Shown here one piece after another: positions 1-6,687 of a DNA stretch of 10,986 bases. The translations under genes were made by a program, and so were the position numbers. The DNA is taken from the NCBI GenBank assembly GCA_937121005.1, contig CAKZKB010000131.1, forward strand, positions 1 to 10,986, read 5' to 3'. The notes under the pieces were generated by a model that ran no database searches, was not told the DNA's origin, and saw nothing but the letters and a program-made list of their open reading frames with translations. Position 1 is the stretch's first letter. Each line of letters begins with the position of its first letter. This stretch comes from an uncultured cyanobacterium (GTDB taxonomy: Bacteria; Cyanobacteriota; Cyanobacteriia; Cyanobacteriales; Geitlerinemataceae).

Positions 1-1105
1 AAGGCGATCCCGATTGCTGAGGTGGAAGTTGTGGCTGAGTTTGAGATCGATCGTCCCAAGTCGGAGTCGGAGAAGGAGAAAAACTTGGAGAAGGCGACGC
101 GACAAGGGGATCGTAACCCCGGTAAGGTGGTGGAGAAGGTGACGGTACGCGATTGTAGTTTGGCTGTCGTTCGAGTTGCTTTAGTCGTTGTAAAATGGTT
201 TCCTGTTGGTGAGTCAAGCGATCGAGAGAGTCATAAATTTCCACTAAACTGTTGTTATCCTGGACTGCATTAGCAGCACCGTTTTCTTGACGGAATTTCG
301 GCTTCCTGCGCCGATTTCGTTGCGATCGAAGCAATACAACTATTCCTACCATTGCTAACACTAAAGCAATAGTGGCAATGGTCAGAAAAAATACTTGTCT
401 TCGCAGGCGCATGAGTTCCGTGTAGTAAGAATTAAGATATTCCCGCAACTGTTGGTTTTCTGCTTCTACAGTAACAGAAGTGGGATTACTATCGACTGGG
501 GGACGATCGCCTGTCTCGGCCGGAGTTGCGATAACATTATTAATGGCAGCCATGTTATTATTGAGACGATCGCGTTGTTCGACTAAGTAGTTCCCAAGAA
601 ACGCTTTGGTATCGGGGCCAAATATACCTCGATACTGTCCGACTTGCATTTCCAATATATCTTGAACTTGTCCGACTGATTCTTCATTCAAGTTCCTTTG
701 TAATGGATCGACCACTCGATCCATTTCGTCCGCGATGGTTGTTAATTCCACAGTCAGAGTAACGAGTTCGGGAAATTGGTTTTCCGCTTCTAGTTGAGAC
801 TGCAAATTCGCAACTTCTATGCGAAACTCGTTTAGTTGATTGGTTACAGTTTGGAAGTCAATGTTTGCATCATTAACATTTCCTTGAAGCTCAGCATTTA
901 AACTGTCGATCGCGGCCGAAAGTTCTTCGCTAGACGCTTGCACCGTTTCCCATTGTCGGCGAACTTCCTGCGAAACCGCGTCGGAAGTTTCCGATGTTTG
1001 CGCGATCGTTTCCTCCGCGATCGTCCGATCGCCGCCACAACCCACGATCGACCCGGAACTGACGATCGCGATCGCGATAACAGTCGCTAATTTCAACTGC
1101 TTCAT
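1..1105 (-). CDS. Coiled-coil lipoprotein with internal membrane anchor and proline-rich tail (C-terminus cut by window edge)
   Basis: The frame is open from ATG at 1105 to the left edge, giving 368 residues with no stop. Residues 1-22 form a lipoprotein signal peptide ending in the lipobox I20-V21-G22-C23, so Cys23 should be lipidated. Residues about 30-190 are rich in Q, E, N and spaced hydrophobics and lack prolines, as in an extended helical coiled coil. A strong membrane segment spans about 239-259 and is followed by a basic stretch (RSQRNRRRKPK, 260-270), which by the positive-inside rule puts the rest in the cytoplasm. A second short coiled coil lies at about 286-313, then a Pro/Ser-rich tail from 320. 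The lipid and the helix would thus hold the N-terminal domain on the outer face while a flexible tail faces the cytosol. The start codon overlaps the previous gene's stop (ATGA), with AAGGAG 11 nt upstream. Family not recognised; the reading frame and anchors are clear, the role is inferred from the operon. Confidence 0.85.
   Translation of the reverse strand, partial: MKQLKLATVIAIAIVSSGSIVGCGGDRTIAEETIAQTSETSDAVSQEVRRQWETVQASSEELSAAIDSLNAELQGNVNDANIDFQTVTNQLNEFRIEVANLQSQLEAENQFPELVTLTVELTTIADEMDRVVDPLQRNLNEESVGQVQDILEMQVGQYRGIFGPDTKAFLGNYLVEQRDRLNNNMAAINNVIATPAETGDRPPVDSNPTSVTVEAENQQLREYLNSYYTELMRLRRQVFFLTIATIALVLAMVGIVVLLRSQRNRRRKPKFRQENGAANAVQDNNSLVEIYDSLDRLTHQQETILQRLKQLERQPNYNRVPSPSPPPYRGYDPLVASPSPSFSPSPTPTWDDRSQTQPQLPPQQSGSP
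56..145 (-). repeat. Pro/Ser-rich low-complexity coding segment
   Basis: This stretch encodes residues 321-350 of the coiled-coil lipoprotein. Runs of SPSP and PSPSPPP come from recurring CCTTCTCC units on the coding strand. It contains PPPY at about 325-328. It is probably a disordered linker or docking peptide on the cytoplasmic side. Nothing suggests a mobile or structural DNA repeat. Confidence 0.6.
1063..1078. repeat. Overlapping HIP1-type palindromes inside a signal-peptide coding region
   Basis: An alternating CGATCGCGATCGCGAT run contains one full HIP1 octamer (GCGATCGC, 1068-1075). It encodes the hydrophobic core of the lipoprotein signal peptide (about residues 10-14, ending IAIAI). 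HIP1 is the widespread overrepresented palindrome of cyanobacterial genomes. Confidence 0.7.
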
Positions 1106-4100
1106 TTTCCGGCCCACTCCTTACCCAATACGATTAGCAATGCTTTCAACCCTAAAATAAATGTGGGTTCGACGCGGATGTTTTTGGCATCGCCTTTGAT
1201 ATCAAGTAACAAATTGTTAAGCTCTTTTTGCACCAGTCGCCACAACTTATCGTTGTCCTCCATTTTGCGACTGCGGGTGTAGTCTGGGAGGCGATCGATC
1301 CCTTCAATATCCAAGTCGCGCAAGGCTTCATGGAAATCGTAAAGGAACCGCGACAAGCGTTCGAGTTTGGGAACTTTGAATCGCTTCACGTCGTCTTCAA
1401 ATTCGAGATCCGCATCCCAACTGATGACCTCGCCATCGAGTTCGCAGTCTTCCCCCGCAATTACGGGTTCTTGCTTTTTGCGCTTTTGCGTCTCAATATC
1501 CGTATATTTGATCACCAAACCGCAAGCGGCTTCGTCTTTCGGTTTTTCGCTCAGACGGGTCACTTCTTCAGTGTCTTCAAAACAGAGACCTTCGAGATCG
1601 TCCTCGTCGTAAAGTGCCGTTCCTTTACTCAGCATTCGGCTTAGCAATTCTTGGAACTCGGCATTTTTGTCGAAGCGTCCGCCTTCGGCTAACCAATTTA
1701 GCAGTCGCGAACCGTTCCCCCCCATGTAAACTGGGGTAATACCTTCGGTTTCGTAGCGGCCGCGCTCGTGCAAAACCCGCAACAAAATCCCCACGTAGTA
1801 GTACAATCCAGCATAGCCGATCGCGGTCAGCCGAACCAAACCTCGGAAGTCCGACTCGTCAGAAATTGCCGCGCGTTTGTTCAACCAGTCTTCGCCTTTT
1901 AAGCGCAGCAGCACGTCAATTTTAGAGTTAAATGCCGGGCCGCGCAACCCCCGCAATTCGGCCCCGTCAACGTCGAAACGCCGTTCTAGAAATTTGGGGT
2001 TGAGTTGCAAGAACTGAGAAAACAGATCCCGTCCGGCGAGTTGCACCGAACATTGATGTACCAGTTGGTTCCCTTCCCAAATTGAAATGTCGGACGTACC
2101 GCCACCCATGTCAATGCAGGTGGTATTGACCAAATCGAGATCTTCTTGGTCTTTGAAATACTGCGCGATCGCCAGACTTTCCGTGCGGAAGTAGTCCGTG
2201 TCGTCGGGATCGGGACAAAAATGTTTGATTCCCGTTGTTTTGTTAAGGTCACCAACAATATCTTCCCACACTTTAGCGTAGCGGTTTTTGTCCCGCCGAG
2301 AAAATGCTGAGGGAAACGACAGCGACCATTGAATTTGGTTGGCTCCATTTTTGGCCGCCAGTGCGGAAACATGAAGGGCCAAATGGTTTAGAAACAGTTT
2401 AGCATAGGCGAACCCTTCGGTAGACCATTTGAGATCGGTTTTGATGTAGGCTTCTTGGGGTTTGAACCGAAACAGATCGGGGACGTAAATGCGACCATCG
2501 AAAATGGGACGATCGTCCGCTTGGCGATCGGTGGGTTGTCCCCGCGTCGTCAGTACCGTCGATAGGGGGAGGGGTTTTGTAGAAGGAATGAAGTTTTCCG
2601 GGATGAAGTATTCAAACAGAACGTTTAACCGCGTGTCGATCGGCGTTTCTGTCACTTGCAAGTGCAAATTTTCAAGGGGTAGAGATTCGGGAATGTCTTT
2701 GCGGTTGATATAGACGTTGCTAAACGACGTACCGAAATCGACTCCCACCGTCCAACTGTCCGCTAGGGTCACTTCTGGCGGTGTTTCTAGTAAAATCAAT
2801 CCTAAATTGCGAGCGCCATTTTTACACTCGATATAGGCTGGATATTCTTCTAAACCCACCAGTTGGTATGTGCCTCGATTTTCTTTGAAAATGTGAGGTG
2901 TTTGCGCGTTGGGAAAGCTGACTTGAAACGTATCTTCGCCGTATTCGGCATCGTAGTAAAAACCGTAATATTCCTGCCAGTTTTCAGCGCGAAACTGCGG
3001 CCAGACTTCCAATACCGGAACCTCTTTTAGGGCTCGCGTTTCTTCGATGGGATAGTCTTTGAAAATGCGATAGTTTTTCGGTTCGGAATCGGTTTTGCCA
3101 TCTGCATCTAAACCCACCAACGGCAAATCGATAATGACGCGAATCTGTACGCCGCGACTGTCGTTCACGGGTTGCAGTTGCATGGCCTTGACTAAGGCTT
3201 CGGGGGTGAGATAATTGAGTAAGATCGGATTGAGCGGAATAAGCGGCGTGACCCGTTCCCCTTGAAAGACGATCGGCTGGTTTCCAGTGGGGAAAAAGCC
3301 GCCAGGGAGAATTTCATCGCGATCGACAAACCAAAAGTCGGGCAAAAAGAGCTCGTCTGTGGTAATAAACTCGACATCGGGATATCGGGTTCGCAACTCG
3401 GGCACGTCTTCAAGTTTCACTGCCGCTAGGGTACGATCTTCCCATACCCAAATATTTTGTGGCGATTCGTTCCAGGCTTCGGCAATATTGGGATCGACGA
3501 TCGCCAAGGGTTTTAATCCTGGTTTGTCCTTTTTCTCCTTACTGGGAACGATGAGAATATTGGAGGCTTTTGGCTTCGCTTTGACGGGTTTGTTGAGGGC
3601 AACTAACGCCCCCACATTTAATTCTACCCCGAAAAATTGCGGGTCGTTACTGAGGAGAAGTTGTTCGTTGGGTGCAGCCGACAGCAAGCTATTTTTAAAC
3701 TCGTCTACCAACTCGCCAATTTGGTTCGTTGCCTTGCCACTTCCACCGTGATTTCCCAGTTCCGATCGCAGGTTTTCTAGCCAGCGATACAGCAGTCCTT
3801 TTTCGGTATCGTTGATAAAGCGATGGGGGGCTTGTAACTGTCCGTTTTCGCCACTCCACCAGGGCAAACCGTCCCAATTTCCCTCTTCTGACGGCACGAC
3901 TAAGGTACTCGGAGAAGTCATTCCCACCGGCCGATCGTTCCAGGTAAAAACGTAAACATCCGTCCAGGGATGGCGATCGTTCGGTAAGCTATAAAGACTG
4001 TTGACGGCATCGGGTAGCAACTCGTACAATGCTCGCGCAAACGGATCGCGATCGCGTAAAGTATCGAGGCGCAATATATCCGCTTTCAGCGTCAAATAAT

Positions 4101-4410
4101 ATCCCCGAACTTCTGCCAAGGCGATCGCCGCCAACATTCCTTGCCACTGGGCGATCGCGGCATCGCGCACGGGGTAGTATTTATTATGCAGGGCCATCTC
4201 GAACGACAGCGGCCGGGCCCACACCGTCGGCACGGAACTAATGCTTTTCGTCTGTCCGGGGGCTTGGTAATCTAGACTGGAAGCCACATCGCTAAAGGCT
4301 TTAGGCGGCTGCGGATCCCAGACCCCAGACGCATCGCTGGCTTTTACGTCCGAGTCGGTTTTGAGTTTCGGGAGTAGCAGCGTCAGTTCGTTGTTGTTGG
4401 CTACTGTCAC
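1102..4410 (-). CDS. Large Hsp70/actin-fold ATPase with about 550-residue N-terminal extension
   Basis: The protein has 1102 residues if it starts at GTG 4410. That start sits 7 nt after a perfect AGGAGG; a TTG eight codons upstream lies ahead of that site and is not used here. The C-terminal half carries the actin/Hsp70 ATPase signatures in order: phosphate-1 loop VDFGTSFSN (557-565), an Hsp70-like SFPSAFSRRD segment (698-707), a connecting helix TESLAIAQYF (743-752), phosphate-2 loop IDMGGGTSD (766-774) and adenosine motif VYMGGNGSRLL (894-904), followed by a KDEAACGLV helix (958-966). The catalytic-type Asp, Gly and Glu residues are all present, so ATP binding and turnover are likely. Residues 1-550 match nothing I recognise; they contain a Lys-rich linker at about 274-300. 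No signal peptide or membrane helix, so it is probably cytosolic. It follows the tubulin-like gene by 11 nt and overlaps the lipoprotein gene by 4 nt. Length and partnership recall the SrfB family of proteobacteria, from memory and unverified. Confidence 0.85.
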   Translation of the reverse strand: MTVANNNELTLLLPKLKTDSDVKASDASGVWDPQPPKAFSDVASSLDYQAPGQTKSISSVPTVWARPLSFEMALHNKYYPVRDAAIAQWQGMLAAIALAEVRGYYLTLKADILRLDTLRDRDPFARALYELLPDAVNSLYSLPNDRHPWTDVYVFTWNDRPVGMTSPSTLVVPSEEGNWDGLPWWSGENGQLQAPHRFINDTEKGLLYRWLENLRSELGNHGGSGKATNQIGELVDEFKNSLLSAAPNEQLLLSNDPQFFGVELNVGALVALNKPVKAKPKASNILIVPSKEKKDKPGLKPLAIVDPNIAEAWNESPQNIWVWEDRTLAAVKLEDVPELRTRYPDVEFITTDELFLPDFWFVDRDEILPGGFFPTGNQPIVFQGERVTPLIPLNPILLNYLTPEALVKAMQLQPVNDSRGVQIRVIIDLPLVGLDADGKTDSEPKNYRIFKDYPIEETRALKEVPVLEVWPQFRAENWQEYYGFYYDAEYGEDTFQVSFPNAQTPHIFKENRGTYQLVGLEEYPAYIECKNGARNLGLILLETPPEVTLADSWTVGVDFGTSFSNVYINRKDIPESLPLENLHLQVTETPIDTRLNVLFEYFIPENFIPSTKPLPLSTVLTTRGQPTDRQADDRPIFDGRIYVPDLFRFKPQEAYIKTDLKWSTEGFAYAKLFLNHLALHVSALAAKNGANQIQWSLSFPSAFSRRDKNRYAKVWEDIVGDLNKTTGIKHFCPDPDDTDYFRTESLAIAQYFKDQEDLDLVNTTCIDMGGGTSDISIWEGNQLVHQCSVQLAGRDLFSQFLQLNPKFLERRFDVDGAELRGLRGPAFNSKIDVLLRLKGEDWLNKRAAISDESDFRGLVRLTAIGYAGLYYYVGILLRVLHERGRYETEGITPVYMGGNGSRLLNWLAEGGRFDKNAEFQELLSRMLSKGTALYDEDDLEGLCFEDTEEVTRLSEKPKDEAACGLVIKYTDIETQKRKKQEPVIAGEDCELDGEVISWDADLEFEDDVKRFKVPKLERLSRFLYDFHEALRDLDIEGIDRLPDYTRSRKMEDNDKLWRLVQKELNNLLLDIKGDAKNIRVEPTFILGLKALLIVLGKEWAGK

Positions 4411-4417
4411 GGTGCGA

Positions 4418-4423
4418 CCTCCT
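4418..4423 (-). promoter_or_regulatory. Ribosome-binding site that sets the GTG start of the actin/Hsp70-like gene
   Basis: AGGAGG on the minus strand lies 7 nt before GTG at 4410-4408 and overlaps the TAG stop of the tubulin-like gene (TAGGAGG). Ribosomes ending one protein are therefore placed to begin the next. It rules against the upstream TTG at 4434, whose own upstream sequence has no such site. Confidence 0.8.
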
Positions 4424-5948
4424 AAAGCTGACAAAGTTGGTACAAGGCTTTCGCTAGTCCGGCGGTGCCTTGGTTCGGCGGCGAAACCCGTTCGGGATCG
4501 AGACGATTTCGTAATTCTTGCACGGTATCGCGTTCTTGGCGACCGCGATCGCGACTGTCTTCAATGGCTAGCCTGGCCAGGTTCTCTGAGGGCAAATCCC
4601 CGATCGGCTTGGCAAATAGATCGGCACGGAACAAGTCGATTTGCTCGCCCTCGCACTGGTGAATGTCGTAAAGCCAATCTAAATAATCTTTACACCAATC
4701 GGTGATAATTTCAACCGCCTTTTGCTGGTCGGCATCGTTAAAGTCCGGCAATTCCTCCCCTTTCTTGTCGAAAATTTTGCCCAACAGTCCCGGCGTGGGG
4801 CGATAGAATTTAGGAAACCAGGGGGCCTGTTTTTGGAAGCGATCGATCCCCACACTTTTTGCGGCTTGCAACTCCGGGCCGATGTTTGACAGCCAAACGT
4901 AGGCGAAGCGAGTGGCATTGAGTAACTTCGTTTTGACCTCAAACGCATCGGGCAAATCATTCCAACCCAAACGGCCGAGATCCTTGCGACTCATTAACAC
5001 AACCGATCCGTCACCCGGAGGCGGTTCTGATAAAAACAATCGTGCCGCTAACGCCCCGTAAAACTCCAGAAAATGGGGTTCGTTCCTCTGTGTTTTCTTA
5101 CCAATACTAAAGTTAACTTTAGTAAACTTCTGGTTGCCCAGCAAGTACACCGTGTCGAAGGTTTGTTTGGCTTGTTCGGTGTAGTATCGCAATGCCGCTT
5201 CGGTATTCAGTAAAAACTGTTCGGAACGAGCGTAAACCCCATCGGGATCTTCGCCTTTCGGGGGGGCAAAACCGAAATAGGGCAATACGAACAAGCAGGA
5301 GATGCGAACGCCGTCGCGAATGTTTTCCTCGCTGAGTTTGTTGGCAATTAAACGCCCGATCGTCGGCAGTCCCGAAGCTCCCGTACCGCCAAAAATCGAC
5401 CCGCACAGGAAAATTCCGGGGGTTTTTCCACCCGCTACGTCCGACTTGAGTTGCTTAATTAAACTGCCCCAAGGTTCGCGATCGAGTTTCTCCAATTTGA
5501 CTTGACTCATAATCGCCGCACCAATGGCAGGACGACCTCGAAATCCGACATCGAGAGGAACTTGGCGCTCGTCTGCGGTATAAAGAACGTCAAATAAATG
5601 ACCGAGAGATCCAGATGTTTGCTTCAGGTTGTTATACTGAAAAAACGATCCCAAATCTTTGTTCGTACTCGTTTCTTCAAACGGCGACCACAACCCGTAA
5701 GATTCGATGGGGGTTTTCATCCAAGGGCAGGTTTGTTTTTCTCCCTGCATCAAATTGTAACAGTTTTGATAGAGGTTGATGCGGCCTCTGGCTCGTTCTA
5801 AATTACCGTTGGTTTCATCTGCATCCACAAACAACAATCGTAGCGGTTGTTCGGTAAACAACCCGACTGAGGCAGCTTCGACAATGGCTTCGATACATTT
5901 TGCACCCGTGCCGCCAATACCGATAACATACAAAGAATCTAAGGGCAC
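4422..5948 (-). CDS. Tubulin/FtsZ-like GTPase (Tubulin_2-type)
   Basis: The protein has 508 residues from the preferred GTG at 5948, which has GGAG 9 nt upstream. A TTG five codons earlier lacks a ribosome-binding site. The N-terminus opens directly into a nucleotide-binding strand-loop, VIGIGGTGAK (8-17), like the T1 loop of FtsZ. The tubulin signature appears as FGGTGASG (186-193), close to the canonical GGGTGTG/S loop. RGRPAIGA (137-144) and LLNTEAALRYY (246-256) resemble segments that in FtsZ/tubulins contact the nucleotide. The region after about 300 is specific to this family and unlike the FtsZ C-terminus; there is no FtsZ-type C-terminal tail. No signal or membrane segment, so cytosolic. 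Conserved loops suggest GTP binding and possibly filament formation, but polymerisation is inferred. It is not the division FtsZ: the length, signature and neighbours differ. The family placement (Pfam Tubulin_2) is from memory of its features. Confidence 0.85.
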   Translation of the reverse strand: MPLDSLYVIGIGGTGAKCIEAIVEAASVGLFTEQPLRLLFVDADETNGNLERARGRINLYQNCYNLMQGEKQTCPWMKTPIESYGLWSPFEETSTNKDLGSFFQYNNLKQTSGSLGHLFDVLYTADERQVPLDVGFRGRPAIGAAIMSQVKLEKLDREPWGSLIKQLKSDVAGGKTPGIFLCGSIFGGTGASGLPTIGRLIANKLSEENIRDGVRISCLFVLPYFGFAPPKGEDPDGVYARSEQFLLNTEAALRYYTEQAKQTFDTVYLLGNQKFTKVNFSIGKKTQRNEPHFLEFYGALAARLFLSEPPPGDGSVVLMSRKDLGRLGWNDLPDAFEVKTKLLNATRFAYVWLSNIGPELQAAKSVGIDRFQKQAPWFPKFYRPTPGLLGKIFDKKGEELPDFNDADQQKAVEIITDWCKDYLDWLYDIHQCEGEQIDLFRADLFAKPIGDLPSENLARLAIEDSRDRGRQERDTVQELRNRLDPERVSPPNQGTAGLAKALYQLCQL

Positions 5949-5952
5949 GATG

Positions 5953-6423
5953 TCAGTCTCCAATAATGCGACGCAGCAAAAAGGCTCCGGGAGGAGCGTA
6001 TTTTAAATCTTTTGGCGAACTGGTGGCGGTGGACAGCCAGTATAGAAACAGGATATCGAATACGAAAAATCCCGTCAACGAAAGCAAGGCTTGTTGGCTG
6101 CGGTTGAAAAAGTACAACGCCACGCAGATACTCAACACGGGAAACAGAAATAAAACCCACCAGACAACCGCCCAAGGTTGCGCGTCTCGGGTGTCTCTAA
6201 TATTTGCCCGCGCTGCTAGAACGTACCACAAAAGGGTACAAACAACAGACACGCCAAACACGATCGCGGCTCCCGTCATGTAGTCATTTTGAATCCAAGC
6301 ATCGACGGGAACATCGCTGATGCCGATAATTCCCCGTTCGTAGAGCCAAGGTTGCAACCAAAATGCAATCAACGCTCCCACGATAGCAATAACGATGATC
6401 CGAACGATCTCGCTAGCTTTCAT
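5953..6423 (-). CDS. Four-helix membrane protein heading the tubulin/actin-like operon
   Basis: The protein has 156 residues from ATG 6423, with GAGGAG 5 nt upstream. Four hydrophobic segments are visible at about 6-23, 49-70, 84-106 and 112-130. Acidic and polar loop residues lie at 36-48 and a charged loop at 71-82 (ARANIRDTRD), which with the positive-inside rule suggests both ends are cytoplasmic. The last 26 residues are soluble and contain KYAPPGAFLLRR, a likely docking site on the cytosolic face. No enzymatic motif is seen and I do not recognise the family. It is the first gene of the operon; its last codons (GGA GAC TGA) include the ribosome-binding site of the tubulin-like gene, which starts 4 nt after its stop. 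That coupling suggests it anchors the tubulin-like protein to the membrane, which is inference. Confidence 0.85.
   Translation of the reverse strand: MKASEIVRIIVIAIVGALIAFWLQPWLYERGIIGISDVPVDAWIQNDYMTGAAIVFGVSVVCTLLWYVLAARANIRDTRDAQPWAVVWWVLFLFPVLSICVALYFFNRSQQALLSLTGFFVFDILFLYWLSTATSSPKDLKYAPPGAFLLRRIIGD
5958..5961 (-). promoter_or_regulatory. Ribosome-binding site that sets the GTG start of the tubulin-like gene
   Basis: GGAG lies 9 nt before GTG 5948 and inside the final codons of the membrane-protein gene. It overlaps the alternative TTG at 5963, which cannot use it. This favours a 508-residue product whose first strand begins almost at once. Confidence 0.6.
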
Positions 6424-6518
6424 CGCGACTCCTCAAACTGTTAATCCGAGCCGCCGAATCGCGACTCTTACTTTATCTATCTCAGGGAAAGCGGAGTTTT
6501 TACGGCGATCGCTCCATT

Positions 6519-6537
6519 TTGTAAGAAAACTTTACAA
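6519..6537. promoter_or_regulatory. Candidate operator dyad TTGTAA-N7-TTACAA
   Basis: Two perfect 6-bp inverted arms flank a 7-bp AT-rich spacer, about 100 bp before the membrane-protein start and 150 bp before the vWA start. The form suits a dimeric regulator. It resembles the cyanobacterial NtcA site GTA-N8-TAC, but the inner spacing here is 9, so it is not a canonical NtcA box. A 6+6 dyad can occur by chance in AT-rich sequence. Confidence 0.35.
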
Positions 6538-6626
6538 TCGAGGGGGCGATCGACGGTTTCCCCGCACCTTACGCCTCATTATAAACCGCGATCGCGTTTT
6601 GGCAAGCCGAAATCCGCATCCTCTGA

Positions 6627-6632
6627 TATACT
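6627..6632 (+). promoter_or_regulatory. Candidate -10 element for the vWA lipoprotein gene
   Basis: TATACT differs from the TATAAT consensus at one position and would give a leader of roughly 50 nt before ATG 6688. No -35 hexamer sits at 16-18 bp; TTGGCA at 6599-6604 is 22 bp away. Many cyanobacterial promoters lack a clear -35, so this remains tentative. Confidence 0.35.
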
Positions 6633-6672
6633 CACTTAGGAAGTACGCGCAACCCAACGGATAGCGGTGTTT

Positions 6673-6678
6673 GAGGAG
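6673..6678 (+). promoter_or_regulatory. Ribosome-binding site that sets the ATG start of the vWA gene
   Basis: GAGGAG lies 9 nt before ATG 6688. An upstream in-frame GTG at 6667 precedes this site and would add seven residues in front of the signal peptide, so ATG 6688 is preferred. Confidence 0.75.
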
Positions 6679-6687
6679 TTGACAGTT

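Larger units (their letters stand above)
6424..6687. other. Divergent intergenic control region (264 bp)
   Basis: This gap separates the first codons of the minus-strand operon and the plus-strand vWA gene. It holds ribosome-binding sites at both ends (minus GAGGAG at 6429-6434, plus GAGGAG at 6673-6678), a TTGTAA/TTACAA dyad, a -10-like TATACT, another TATAAA at 6580-6585, and two HIP1 octamers (6505-6512 and 6588-6595). Neither strand shows a convincing -35 and -10 pair. No small gene with a credible start site is visible, and no terminator-like hairpin with a T-run. The shared space allows coordinated control of both transcription units. Confidence 0.7.

Noticed and set aside
22..586. Short plus-strand frames near the left edge
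   Set aside because: The minus strand here is a continuous open frame from 1105 to the window edge with lipobox, coiled coil and membrane helix, which explains the region.
1228..1644. 138-codon plus-strand frame, and a similar 154-codon frame at 3287-3751
   Set aside because: Both lie fully antisense to the large ATPase gene, lack ribosome-binding sites and encode no recognisable motif; the minus-strand gene has clear ATPase signatures.
1986..2372. 128-codon minus-strand frame within the ATPase gene
   Set aside because: It overlaps the phosphate-2 region of the ATPase in another frame and its composition looks like a frame-shifted shadow. No break in the main frame calls for it.
1102..4410. 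The large ATPase as DnaK (chaperone Hsp70)
   Set aside because: The ATPase domain is C-terminal rather than N-terminal, and there is no recognisable DnaK substrate-binding domain after it.
4422..5948. The tubulin-like gene as the cell-division ftsZ
   Set aside because: The signature is FGGTGASG instead of the FtsZ form, the protein is about 100 residues longer, lacks the FtsZ C-terminal tail, and the neighbours are not division genes.
5966..6283. 105-codon plus-strand frame opposite the four-helix membrane protein
   Set aside because: The minus frame has four clear membrane helices, a good ribosome-binding site and coupled junctions; the plus frame has none of these.
6519..6537. NtcA binding site (nitrogen control)
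   Set aside because: The half-sites GTA and TAC are separated by 9 nt, while the consensus needs 8, and no -10 lies at the usual distance. Kept only as a generic dyad.
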